This document shows positions 1 to 6,875 of a stretch of 27,638 nucleotides of DNA, in pieces. Made by a program: the position numbers and the translations under genes. Location: NCBI GenBank assembly GCA_009786275.1, contig WQTL01000516.1, positions 1 through 27,638 of the forward strand, in the 5' to 3' direction. The stretch's first letter is position 1, and each line of letters starts with the position of its first letter. The DNA is from Bacillota bacterium. Its GTDB lineage: Bacteria > Bacillota > Clostridia > Oscillospirales > Acutalibacteraceae. Under the pieces are notes generated by a model that ran no database searches, had not been told where the DNA came from, and worked only from the letters and a program-made list of their open reading frames with translations.

Positions 1-54
1 GTGCCCATCACGAATTCCGAGATTGACGCGATGATCTCGTCGCTGTCGCCGTGA
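1..54 (+). CDS. C-terminal end of a phage-like structural or accessory protein (partial)
   Basis: The frame that begins at base 1 reads VPITNSEIDAMISSLSP and stops at TGA 52-54. Only the last 17 residues are in the window. The ending ITNSEIDAM resembles the tail of small proteins found next to collagen-like genes in prophages of Clostridia. This is recalled resemblance, not a search result. The next gene starts 18 bases downstream in the same direction, so both probably belonged to one late phage operon. Confidence 0.45.
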   Translation: MPITNSEIDAMISSLSP

Positions 55-72
55 TGAAGGGAGGGGTTCCCT

Positions 73-420
73 ATGGCGAAATATCTCAACGACGCTGGCC
101 TGGCGCATCTGCTCGCTGGGCTTTGGGCTCGGGTGAACCAGAAGCTCTCGGCCATCTCCCTGACGCCGGGGCCGCCCGGCCCTCAAGGGCTGAAAGGCGA
201 CACGGGAAACACCGGGCCGCAGGGCAACGCCGGGGCGACCGGCTCCCAAGGCGTGAAGGGCGACACCGGCAACACTGGCGCAACGGGCGCGGCTGGGGCT
301 TCGGGCGCAAAAGGCGTCGCGTTTTACGGCTGGAGCACCGCCGCGAATCTCACGAATATTTCCTCCATCTCCGGCATGGCGGTGGGCGACTACGTTGTAA
401 ACACCGGCACGGCCATGCGC
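73..420 (+). pseudogene. Truncated collagen-like (Gly-X-Y repeat) phage structural protein
   Basis: ATG 73 follows a GGGAGGGG ribosome binding site. The first 30 residues form a short helical N-terminus. Residues of about 33-80 are a run of Gly-X-Y triplets (for example GPPGPQGLKGDTG), as in collagen-like phage tail fibres and surface proteins. A short globular segment follows, with GDYVVNTGTA at about residues 106-115. From about base 421 the reading frame stays open to 1275, but the added residues are Arg/Ala-rich antisense of other genes and are not part of the protein. The gene is therefore cut off after about 115 real residues and joined head-on to an antisense fucosidase fragment. Confidence 0.7.
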
Positions 421-657
421 ACCATGCTTGGCCACCAGCACGGCGTACTTCGCCCCCGCCGCCTTCGCCGAGCGGATCCACTGGTCGGTGTCCAGCCGCA
501 TGGGCGCGAACACCTCCGCCGGGGGCGTGTAGCCCCGCTGCTTTCGAAAATCATACTCCGGCACGAAGGTCTGCACGTCCATGTGGATGAGGACGCCGAT
601 TTCCAGGTCCGCCCAGGCTTGCTGCTGCGCTGTGGGGAGCACAATGTCAGGTATCAT
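421..657 (-). pseudogene. N-terminal fragment of a GH29-like alpha-L-fucosidase
   Basis: The antisense frame from ATG 657 encodes 79 residues that look like the start of a glycoside hydrolase family 29 alpha-L-fucosidase. Visible elements are WADLEIGVLIHMDVQTF near residues 15-31, LDTDQWIRSAKAAGAKYAVL near 55-74, and VAKHG at the cut. In the family this VAKH element leads into the conserved GFxLW segment, which is missing. After codon 79 (base 421) the frame continues as unrelated sequence. A beta-helix gene ends 18 bases upstream on the same strand, so these two pieces are in a natural operon order. Family membership rests on recalled motifs. Confidence 0.65.
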
Positions 658-675
658 CGCAGCTATCCCTGCCTT

Positions 676-1220
676 TCATTCTGCCAATCGCCCGGCCTGG
701 CTGTAGTCCCAGGCTTCAAAGCCCAGCTGCGTGACGGCCGGGGAGTTGAGCGCCAGGGTGAAGTCGCCGTTTTTCGGATCCCTGAACAGCGGGTCGGCGA
801 ACAGGGCGTTGTTGTAATAGCCAAGGCCGCGCACGTCGCCAGAATACAGGCGGTCGCCAAAATCGTGCCCCTTCTGTTTGGCGCTGAAGGGGCGGCGGGG
901 GTTGGCGTAATCGTAGAACAGGTTGCCGTCATCGCGGAATTTGCCCGCCGCCAGCGCGCGATACAGGGCCTGGCCCTCGCTGACGACGATGTTGCGCTCG
1001 AAGATGGCGCCGATGTGCTCCTCCTTGCGGTGGACGCCCGCCACGCCGTCGTCGGCGAAGGCAAAAATATTGTTGCGCACCAGGTTTTCGCGGCCATAGT
1101 GCTGGCTGAAGCATTCGCCGCAGTTATAGACCAGGTTCTTCTCGATGAGCATCCCCGAAGTGCCTTCGTCCGGGTAGATGCCGCAGCCGCCGTAGCCGCC
1201 CTGGAGGGGGTCGGCCTGCG
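676..1220 (-). pseudogene. C-terminal fragment of a right-handed beta-helix (pectate-lyase-like) protein
   Basis: The antisense frame ending at TGA 676-678 encodes about 180 residues with repeated beta-helix coils. Examples are GIYPDEGTSGMLIEKNLVY, then NLVRNNIFAFADDGVAG and IGAIFERNIVVSEG, typical of parallel beta-helix polysaccharide-processing enzymes. The end (DPLFRDPKNGDFTLALNSPA) matches the usual closing repeat of such proteins. The N-terminal half is absent. The frame opens in the middle of a coil near base 1220, where it meets another protein fragment in a different reading frame, so no intact product can be made. Confidence 0.7.
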
Positions 1221-1571
1221 GAACTCCTTTTTCGTGAACGCCCACTGCGCGGCGATCCGTTTCGCGATGTCCTGATTGCCCGTGGCGTCATACAGCGCCT
1301 CGAACGCGAAGAGCATCTGCGCGTGCGCCCAGATCATGTACTGCTGGCCGTCCGTTTCCATGCCGCCCCATTCCTTCATCAGGTGGCCGGTTTCCGCGCC
1401 GCCGCGCCAGTACAGCCGCAGCATGTCCTCGTAGACGGCCATGGCCATGCCGGCATCAGACTCTGCCAGTACGTCGCAGGGCTGTATGAAATCGGAAGCG
1501 TTCGCGCCTGCGGAAAATGCTCCCGCCAGCAGGGCTGTGCACAGCAACAGTGCGATGAGCTTGCGTTTCAT
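1220..1571 (-). pseudogene. N-terminal fragment of a secreted protein with signal peptide
   Basis: ATG 1571 is preceded on this strand by AAGGAGGAG. The protein begins with a classic signal peptide: MKRK, a hydrophobic core, then AGANA as a probable signal peptidase I site near residue 25. About 90 further residues follow with helical repeats such as YMIWAHAQMLFAFEALYDAT. That pattern resembles alpha/alpha-barrel glycan enzymes (GH76-like or similar), but the exact family is uncertain. After KKEFRR near base 1220 the frame becomes antisense-like and the coding signal moves to another frame, that of the beta-helix fragment. The gene is therefore broken by a junction with a frameshift. Confidence 0.55.
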
Positions 1572-1629
1572 GTCGCTCCTCCTTCTGCAAAATCAATCCC
1601 ACCCCGGCAATTCATCCAGCGTGAGCACG

Positions 1630-1743
1630 CGTTCCGCGTGACCTGGTTGATCGCGAACAGCTCGTTGGACAACCGGGTATCCAGGTTCAGCTGCCTGATA
1701 ATGCCGCCTTGCGCTTTTACGCCCTCGCAACAGGGCTTGACGT
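1630..1743 (-). other. Possible short gene fragment, unidentified
   Basis: On the minus strand, the frame entering from 1743 reads VKPCCEGVKAQGGIIRQLNL and continues for about 15 more plausible residues before it degenerates. Composition looks protein-like, but I do not recognise the family. It has no start codon or ribosome binding site and sits between the secreted-protein fragment and the HU terminator. It is probably one more piece of the left-flank mosaic. Confidence 0.25.
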
Positions 1744-1748
1744 TATTG

Positions 1749-1773
1749 AAAAGGACAGGGTGTGACCCTGCCC
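1749..1773 (-). terminator. Intrinsic terminator of the HU gene
   Basis: On the minus strand, GGGCAGGGT pairs with ACCCTGTCC around a 3-base loop (arms 1753-1761 and 1765-1773, one mismatch) and is followed by TTTT. It lies about 20 bases after the HU stop codon. Confidence 0.75.
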
Positions 1774-1790
1774 AAACTTGCGTTATGCTG

Positions 1791-2069
1791 TTATTTCTGA
1801 GCCACGGCGTCCTTGAGCGCCTTGCCGGGCTTGAACACCGGGACTTGAGTTGCTGGGGAGATCAATTCCTCGCCGGTCTGGGGATTGCGGACTTTCTTCT
1901 CGGCACGCTGTTTTACCTCAAAGGCCCCGAAGCCCACGAACTGCACCTTTTCGCCGGCAACCAACGCATCGGTCAGCGCCTTGATGACTGCGTCGGTGCA
2001 TGCGGCGGCCTGCTTCTTTTCGATGCCCTCCTGCTCCGCGAGTGCGTTGATAAAGTCTTGCTTGGTCAT
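1791..2069 (-). CDS. hup: HU-family histone-like DNA-binding protein
   Basis: This intact 92-residue protein has the length and layout of bacterial HU. Residues 1-45 form the helical dimer body (MTKQDFINALAEQEGIEKKQ). Residues 46-92 carry the beta saddle and DNA-binding arm, with the conserved GFGAFEVKQRAEKKVRNPQT stretch and the arm-tip segment ending VPVFKPGKALKDAV. HU binds DNA without strong sequence preference, bends it and compacts the nucleoid. It also assists recombination and replication initiation. The start is ATG 2069, after AGAAGGAG. The gene has its own sigma-A-type promoter and terminator, so it is a self-contained unit among broken gene pieces. Whether it serves the host or helps the neighbouring recombinases cannot be told. 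Confidence 0.95.
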   Translation of the reverse strand: MTKQDFINALAEQEGIEKKQAAACTDAVIKALTDALVAGEKVQFVGFGAFEVKQRAEKKVRNPQTGEELISPATQVPVFKPGKALKDAVAQK

Positions 2070-2108
2070 GTGGCTGCTCCTTCTTTTTTTGATTCGTTTG
2101 ACGCAAGC

Positions 2109-2137
2109 ATTATATCATAAGACTTGACCAATTGCAA
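2109..2137 (-). promoter_or_regulatory. Sigma-A-type promoter of hup
   Basis: On the minus strand, TTGCAA (2132-2137) and TATAAT (2109-2114) are separated by exactly 17 bases. The start codon of HU lies about 40 bases downstream. Confidence 0.85.
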
Positions 2138-2139
2138 GT

Positions 2140-2376
2140 CTTTCAGAAAATCATATGGAGGCCGTTTTATCAAGGTCGAAAAGCCGCGGCAAGGATGCCC
2201 CGCAACCTTACAATCTTGGTATGAAAGCTATATGCCATTTGGCTTTTATGGCAAAAGAAGAATGCAAAATCCTTCCTCGGATTTCTGCAATCTTTCGGCT
2301 GCCGTTCTGCAGCGTAATGTGGGCCAAATCATTTTAAGGCCGCAAGCGTTTCGTACACACTGCGACTTTTATAATG
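2140..2376. other. Region with no convincing gene
   Basis: Between the HU promoter and the recombinase fragment, short open frames exist on both strands. None has a ribosome binding site with protein-like composition or a motif I recognise. It may hold remnants of the ends of the adjacent mobile elements. Confidence 0.4.
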
Positions 2377-2720
2377 TTAGGCCATCGTAACATCCATCTC
2401 CCCGCCCAGCCGGAAGCTGATCCGCAGCCTGTCCTTCGACAGCACCCGGACGCATTCAACCATCTGTCGCACCACCATGTTGTCGAATGCGATGGGCTGG
2501 CTGCGCAGCTTATCCATCCCAGCTATCACCTCCGTCAGGCGCGCCTGCTCGTTACCAGCATGGCGCTCGTCCCTCTGAATCTGTTCCAGCTTGGCCTTGA
2601 GGGCGACCTTCTCGCCGTAGAGCTTTTCGAATTGGGCGTCATGGTTACCCTGGTTGCCATCCTGGGATTCCAACTGGATCAGCTCACTGAGCTCACCTTC
2701 AATGGGCAGCAGGCGCTGAC
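2377..2720 (-). pseudogene. C-terminal coiled-coil fragment of a large serine recombinase
   Basis: The last 114 residues of the antisense frame that opens at 3102 match the C-terminal end of large serine recombinases. There is a long coiled coil rich in Leu, Glu and Lys (LRQRLLPIEGELSELIQLE through KVALKAKLEQIQRDE). The conserved closing strand-helix FDNMVVRQMVECVRVLSKDR follows, then stop TAA at 2377-2379. The catalytic domain, the recombinase domain and the zinc ribbon are all missing. Upstream the frame continues without interruption into a transposase relic, so this is a gene-fragment fusion and not a working protein. Confidence 0.75.
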
Positions 2721-2721
2721 G

Positions 2722-2955
2722 CAAGTTACTAATAGTATCACGAATTTGCGAGCCACTTACAGAACGTTTTTTCCAAACGAAGGGTGCAGCGGCAGCGTTG
2801 TAGTGCTTGATATAGTTGACGGGCGGCGCGAGGTAAAGCCCTACAATGTCGGCGGCTTTTCCCGCGAATTCCGGGTCGGTGCTGATGCACCAGGTTCTTA
2901 TGCGGCTAAGCTGTATCCATTTTCGCTGTAAAAAGCGCTGAATCGCATCCTCGGA
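2722..2955 (-). mobile_element. IS630-family transposase relic with internal deletion
   Basis: In the same antisense frame, about residues 50-94 (RIRTWCISTDPEFAGKAADI and VGLYLAPP) match the end of the helix-turn-helix part of IS630-family transposases. That segment normally leads into the DDE catalytic domain. Here it jumps directly to about residues 95-127 (VNYIKHYNAAAAPFVWKKRS, then GSQIRDTISNL), which match the last residues of the same family. The whole DDE catalytic core is deleted in frame, leaving both ends of the protein joined. The deletion keeps the frame open into the following recombinase fragment. Confidence 0.7.
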
Positions 2956-2958
2956 GGT

Positions 2959-3096
2959 GTTCAACATGAGGTGGAGCGCTTTTTCCGCCGCTACGACCGC
3001 TACCGCAGGATTTTCACCCGCTACGAAAAGCTCGATGTGATGTTTTTGGCCTATTTTACCTTCGCGCTCATCGTCGATGCGCTGATTAAGCACTAG
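2959..3096 (+). mobile_element. IS5-type transposase C-terminal relic
   Basis: On the plus strand, 45 codons ending at TAG 3094-3096 read EVERFFRRYDRYRRIFTRYE, then KLDVMFLAYFTFALIVDALI. This is the usual C-terminus of IS5-group DDE transposases, where RR.xTRYEK is followed by a hydrophobic helix. There is no start codon, and the upstream boundary coincides with the beginning of the antisense IS630 relic. The bases just after the stop (GTGTCAACAGGCTCTA) may be the old IS end. Confidence 0.65.
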
Positions 3097-3167
3097 TGTC
3101 AACAGGCTCTAATCAGGAGGTCACGGCTTTATTCGCCGCAGCCGCCAGCGGATGAATCAACCGGATC

Positions 3168-3203
3168 GCGTGGATGCCCTTCAGGGTTATCCGCGCTTTT
3201 TTT
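3168..3203 (+). terminator. Intrinsic terminator upstream of the recombinase module
   Basis: GCGTGGAT (3168-3175) pairs with ATCCGCGC (3189-3196), with one G-U pair. An inner CCC/GGG pairing surrounds the loop, and seven T follow (3197-3203). It separates the mosaic left flank from the sigma-factor gene, so transcription from the left should not enter the module. Confidence 0.7.
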
Positions 3204-3297
3204 CATTTTTGCGTATCTTCCGGTTGCGTGCCGGCCGCTCGCCGCCATCTCCATTCGTATGTGCATCCCAAATTGAAACGATTGGAGAAATGTGTTA

Positions 3298-3729
3298 ATG
3301 TCATATAATCATGGCCGCGAGTTCAAGAAATTTGGGGCTCGCCAACGCTGTCTGCGTCGGCAATACGAACGGCTCGGTATGCCGGAGACCAACATAGAAG
3401 CGCTGTATCAAACTGATCTGCAAGAATTTAACAGCGACCGCAGAAACGAGGAACATGACCCTGTACGCTTGGATGATTGCGAGCCGCTGGTTGCCCAAGA
3501 GGACGGATGCCATTCCCGTCTGTGGTGGGTAGAGGAAATTGACAACGCCGCCCTTGCGAAGCGGCTGAAATCCTTGCCTGAAACGGACTTGGAACTGCTG
3601 ACCCTTTATGCGATTGAAGGCCATTCGCAACCGGATATCGCGGTGATGCTCAGCATAAACCAGTCTAATGTATCGCGTCGGCTGAGCAAGCTGAAAAAAT
3701 TTTTAGAAATTTTTGAAAAACACGCATAA
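3298..3729 (+). CDS. Small sigma-70 region-4-like / HTH transcription factor
   Basis: The protein has 143 residues from ATG 3298 (GGAG at 3284-3287; GTG 3292 is an alternative). The N-terminal half is charged and lacks recognisable sigma region 2. The C-terminal half (about residues 85-143) contains LPETDLELLTLYAIEGHSQP, then DIAVMLSINQSNVSRRLSKL. This is the two-helix layout of sigma region 4 or a LuxR/sigma-type HTH. Short sigma-like proteins of this kind are common in conjugative and integrative elements of Clostridia, where they control element genes. It is first in the module, is isolated by a terminator upstream, and is followed by a 330-base untranslated stretch. Function as a true sigma factor is unproven. 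A DNA-binding regulator is the minimal reading. Confidence 0.7.
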   Translation: MSYNHGREFKKFGARQRCLRRQYERLGMPETNIEALYQTDLQEFNSDRRNEEHDPVRLDDCEPLVAQEDGCHSRLWWVEEIDNAALAKRLKSLPETDLELLTLYAIEGHSQPDIAVMLSINQSNVSRRLSKLKKFLEIFEKHA

Positions 3730-4057
3730 AAAACGCGTTCTCACCGGCTATAGAGTAGAGGCGCAAATAAAAACCTCGCCAACCTTGAAACCCGAATAGC
3801 CCGTTTGGCAGGTACATTGCCTTTGCTGCCCGGACACATAGAAAACAGGACGAGCTGCTGAAACCCACCCCAACGAATCTGTGGATTTGCTGGGGGCTCC
3901 GGGGCTCCGATGAAAGGTGTCAACCCGTTTGCTGGAAACCTTACCCAAGGCCGAGGGCCAATATAAACGAAGTGAACCTTTGGGTTCGAATGCAACCGAC
4001 TACGCCGGGCGGCGTGAATTATCATGGCGCCCGGCCATTTCAAGGAGGATTCGCGTG
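3730..4057. other. Structured intergenic region before the recombinase operon
   Basis: No convincing coding frame is present, although antisense frames are open. The stretch contains several inverted repeats and GC-rich segments, including a strong hairpin at 4004-4035. It lies between the sigma-like gene and the first gene of the long operon. It is a candidate for the operon leader, a regulator binding region, a structured RNA or a recombination site. I could not identify a known RNA family or a clear promoter in it. Confidence 0.4.
4004..4035 (+). promoter_or_regulatory. Perfect 8-bp inverted repeat upstream of the XRE gene
   Basis: GCCGGGCG (4004-4011) and CGCCCGGC (4028-4035) form a perfect GC-only stem with a 16-base loop. 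It ends 6 bases before the AAGGAGG of the XRE-type gene. In DNA it could be an operator; in RNA, a stem next to the ribosome binding site. There is no T-run after it, so it is not a typical terminator. Confidence 0.45.
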
Positions 4058-4456
4058 ATGAAAAACAAACCCACACAGGCACAGAACAGGGCGGCAGCGG
4101 AACTGCTCCGCACCCAAAGGCGCGGCAAGGGACTGACCCAGGAGCAGGTAGCGCGGCGCGCTGGAATACACTTTCGGGTATATGGGAGTTTTGAGTGTTG
4201 CGAGCGCAATTTCCTCACCGCCCGGTTCAGAACCGTCCATGTCAACGATTGCAACATATACAACTGTGCGCACTGCGAACACGGGCTGACAGAGGAATCG
4301 AGGTATAAAGTAGGCGCAACGAATGGCGACGTGTGGCGTACTTTTGGCAATCCGAGCGGTGAAGGCAGGCCTACCAACAAAGGCTCGGACATCTGCGAAC
4401 ACTGGCAGCGGGCGGCTGATCATACGATTTGGAGGGAAGCATGCGATATACCCTGA
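4058..4456 (+). CDS. XRE-type helix-turn-helix regulator with an odd C-terminus
   Basis: ATG 4058 follows AAGGAGG at 4042-4048. Residues of about 8-52 form an XRE-like HTH: AAAELLRTQRRGKGLTQEQV, then ARRAGIHFRVYGSFE as turn and recognition helix, then RNFLTARFRTV. HTH proteins of this kind bind operator DNA and often regulate their own operon or pair with a downstream toxin or kinase. After about residue 60 the sequence becomes Cys/His-containing and has no typical XRE ending, so the last 70 residues may be a frameshifted or replaced tail. The gene overlaps the start of the HipA-like gene by 16 bases, which suggests translational coupling. The HTH call is firm; the natural C-terminus is not. 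Confidence 0.65.
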   Translation: MKNKPTQAQNRAAAELLRTQRRGKGLTQEQVARRAGIHFRVYGSFECCERNFLTARFRTVHVNDCNIYNCAHCEHGLTEESRYKVGATNGDVWRTFGNPSGEGRPTNKGSDICEHWQRAADHTIWREACDIP

Positions 4457-5595
4457 TGCACAAAAACGTCCCGGTGATAGACCTGACCATCAACGGTGAG
4501 CTGGGAAACATCACTTCGGCGGATACGCCGCATAGTCTGGGGCATCTGCCGATAGGTGTATTGTCCTCGGATGGTGTCCCCGACTTGCTTCGCCTCGCAA
4601 AGTGGTGGAAGCACCGGGCTATCCCGCCAAACAGGCCGGGCTTGGAAAGGGCACTGAACAGGCTGAAGGCACAGGCGCCTCTATCGCTTGTTTTGCATTG
4701 TAACGGGCTGAGCCTCTCCGACCAATACTGGATTCGCCCGAAAGCTGACAATATGGCATGGGAGGACATCAACTTTTTTCGGCAGCCATTTGCCGAGGAC
4801 ATGGGCAAGCTGCTGTTAGAGAAAGCAGTACCTGGCGACAGAGTTGATTGGGTCTCTCCGGACTGCACTACGGACGGGTGGCTGACAAAGCGTTGGGAAA
4901 TTATCGATGGTGTGCGTTGCCTGACAAAAGGCGGCACGGGGCCATTGCGGCAAGAACCGCTGAATGAAGCCCTTGCCGCGGCGGTCATGCGGAGACTTGG
5001 CGTAGCACATGTGGATTATACCGTTGTATGGGAGGGTGGCTTGCCGTATAGCGTTTGCCCGAATTTTCTTTCCCCCGAAACGGAGTTTGTCACGGCCTTC
5101 CAAATCTGCGAAACCAGGCCGCTGGCACCAGGCAGCGATCTGTACGCGCATTATCTTGGCTGCTGCGACGCGCTCGGTATCCACGGCATCCGTGATAGCC
5201 TTGATCGAATGATCGTGGTGGATTACATTATCGCCAACAGCGACAGGCATTATGGCAATTTCGGCGCTATCCGTAACGCGGACACGCTGGAGTGGCTCGG
5301 TCCCGCACCACTGTTTGACAATGGAACATCGCTTTGGAACGATACACCCACAATTCTCATTGCTCCCGCCAACGGCAACAGGAGCCGCGCGTTTTTCCGC
5401 AATCATTATGATCAGTTGATCCTTGTTACATCGTTCGATTGGCTGGATATTTCGACTCTGGACTGTATCGAGGATATGTGCGCGGAAGTGTTTGCCGCAA
5501 GCCTGCATATTGACGATGAGCGCCGTGATGTCATTTGCCGCGCGACGCGAAAGCGGCTTGAATTGCTGCAGAGATATGCAGTACGCCAAAAATAA
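4441..5595 (+). CDS. HipA-like serine/threonine kinase
   Basis: The protein has 384 residues from ATG 4441, 4 bases after GGAGGG. An upstream TTG at 4429 is in frame, but the ribosome binding site favours ATG. The catalytic signature is visible: DYIIANSDRHYGNFG at residues 261-275 carries the catalytic Asp268 and the Asn273 expected to bind metal. LFDNG near 291-295 matches the metal-binding DxG element of HipA folds. HipA kinases phosphorylate proteins; E. coli HipA targets glutamyl-tRNA synthetase and causes dormancy. This group in Clostridia mobile elements lacks the standard HipB partner, and its substrate is unknown. The overlapping XRE gene upstream could act as antitoxin-like repressor. 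It may control element activation or growth arrest, but that is inference. Confidence 0.75.
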   Translation: MRYTLMHKNVPVIDLTINGELGNITSADTPHSLGHLPIGVLSSDGVPDLLRLAKWWKHRAIPPNRPGLERALNRLKAQAPLSLVLHCNGLSLSDQYWIRPKADNMAWEDINFFRQPFAEDMGKLLLEKAVPGDRVDWVSPDCTTDGWLTKRWEIIDGVRCLTKGGTGPLRQEPLNEALAAAVMRRLGVAHVDYTVVWEGGLPYSVCPNFLSPETEFVTAFQICETRPLAPGSDLYAHYLGCCDALGIHGIRDSLDRMIVVDYIIANSDRHYGNFGAIRNADTLEWLGPAPLFDNGTSLWNDTPTILIAPANGNRSRAFFRNHYDQLILVTSFDWLDISTLDCIEDMCAEVFAASLHIDDERRDVICRATRKRLELLQRYAVRQK

Positions 5596-5617
5596 CCGTG
5601 ATAAAGGAGACAGGTCC

Positions 5618-6868
5618 ATGCAAGATCTGAAGCTTCGCTTTTTTGACGAGATTGCCGGGGAGGAAATTCGATGGCTGTGGAAACCGTACATCGCCTTTGG
5701 CAAAATTACTGTCATACAGGGCGATCCGGGCAACGGCAAAACCACCCTCGCCCTGGCCATTGCCGCCATCATCTCCCGCCGGGAACAAATGCCCACAGGC
5801 GACGCTGAGCCCTTCGTCGGCAACATCATCTATTTAAGCGGCGAGGATAGCCCGCAGGATACCATCAAACCACGGCTCGCGGCCTGCGGGGCGGATTGCT
5901 CGAAAATCTGCTTCGCCGAACCGGATGGGTCGTTGTCTGCAGTATCCCTTGAAAACGCCATACGGGAAACCAACACAAAATACGTGGTGCTTGACCCGCT
6001 GCAGGCCTTTTTGGGTGAGAAGCAGGACATATCCAGCGCGAAAAACATGCGCCCATTTTTAAAGGAACTGGCGGATGCGGCGGCCCGCACGAGCGCCGCG
6101 ATTGTCATCATCGGACACATGAATAAGGGCGAACACGCAAAGAGCATCTATCGCGGGTTGGGCTCCATTGACATTACCGCCGCCGCTCGGAGTGTGTTGC
6201 TTGTGGGCAAACGCAAGGACGATCCCGGCATTCGCTTTATGACCCAGATAAAGAATAACCTTTCCGCTTTCGGCAAATCGGTGGGGTTTACCATCGCCGC
6301 CGACGGAGGCGTTGAATTCCTGGGCGAAAGCGAGGTGCGGGAGGAAGATTTGCTTTCCAACGCTAAGGCTAAAAAAACGAAGTATCAGACGGCGAAAGAG
6401 ATGATTTTCAATATGCTCAAAGACGGCGACCGGCTGTCCAACGAGATTTATACCACGCTGCTCAATGCGGGGATTACATCAGGGATGATTCAAGGGGTAA
6501 AGCGCGATTTTGCCGTAAGGTCAGTGCAAAAAGGCAGCGAGTGGTTCTGGACGCTCAAGGGCAGCAAATTGGCATGCACCCCCTCCGGCGGAGGTGATGA
6601 CGGCGAAGTGGCGTTTGTGACGCTGGATGAAAGCTCCATCCACGACGCCCTAACGGCAGCCGAGACTCACGAGCAACAACCGCAGGTTTACAGGGACCCG
6701 ACGGATTTGGGGCTGGACCGCGAGCAATTTGAAATTCTGCCGTTACCCGAAGCCGACATCACGCGTAAAAGAGGACGCAAGCCAAAACCTCCGCCGGAAC
6801 CTGTTTTTCATCCAACCGCGCTAAAGTCGCCGCGCTACGGCGATTTGGTAGTTTTCGAGTGGAGGTGA
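5618..6868 (+). CDS. RepA/RecA-fold AAA ATPase (AAA_25-like)
   Basis: The protein has 416 residues from ATG 5618, after AAGGAGA. Walker A is GDPGNGKT at residues 35-42. Walker B is YVVLDPLQAF, with the acidic residue at Asp126. The sensor-like stretch AIVIIGHMNKGEHAKSIYRG follows, as in RepA-type hexameric helicases and related RecA-fold ATPases. Such proteins drive replication or DNA processing of plasmids, phages and integrative elements. The last 130 residues hold a winged-helix-like segment (about 265-325). A low-complexity tail ends with TRKRGRKPKPPPEP, which resembles an AT-hook DNA-contacting motif. The gene sits 22 bases after the HipA-like gene and 7 bases before the recombinase. A role in element replication or in assisting recombination is likely. 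Confidence 0.8.
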   Translation: MQDLKLRFFDEIAGEEIRWLWKPYIAFGKITVIQGDPGNGKTTLALAIAAIISRREQMPTGDAEPFVGNIIYLSGEDSPQDTIKPRLAACGADCSKICFAEPDGSLSAVSLENAIRETNTKYVVLDPLQAFLGEKQDISSAKNMRPFLKELADAAARTSAAIVIIGHMNKGEHAKSIYRGLGSIDITAAARSVLLVGKRKDDPGIRFMTQIKNNLSAFGKSVGFTIAADGGVEFLGESEVREEDLLSNAKAKKTKYQTAKEMIFNMLKDGDRLSNEIYTTLLNAGITSGMIQGVKRDFAVRSVQKGSEWFWTLKGSKLACTPSGGGDDGEVAFVTLDESSIHDALTAAETHEQQPQVYRDPTDLGLDREQFEILPLPEADITRKRGRKPKPPPEPVFHPTALKSPRYGDLVVFEWR

Positions 6869-6875
6869 ATATCCG

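Noticed and set aside
190..320. Possible CRISPR or tandem DNA repeat
   Set aside because: The repetitive look comes from Gly-X-Y codons. Unit sequences vary, and there is no repeat-spacer structure.
421..1275. Long plus-strand extension of the collagen-like protein to 400 residues
   Set aside because: After base 420 the plus-strand frame is antisense to convincing minus-strand gene fragments and has an unnatural Arg/Ala/Val composition, so it was not counted as protein.
3975..4000. tRNA-like T-loop (GGGTTCGAATGC)
   Set aside because: Only the T-arm sequence resembles a tRNA. No acceptor stem, anticodon arm or D arm can be placed around it.
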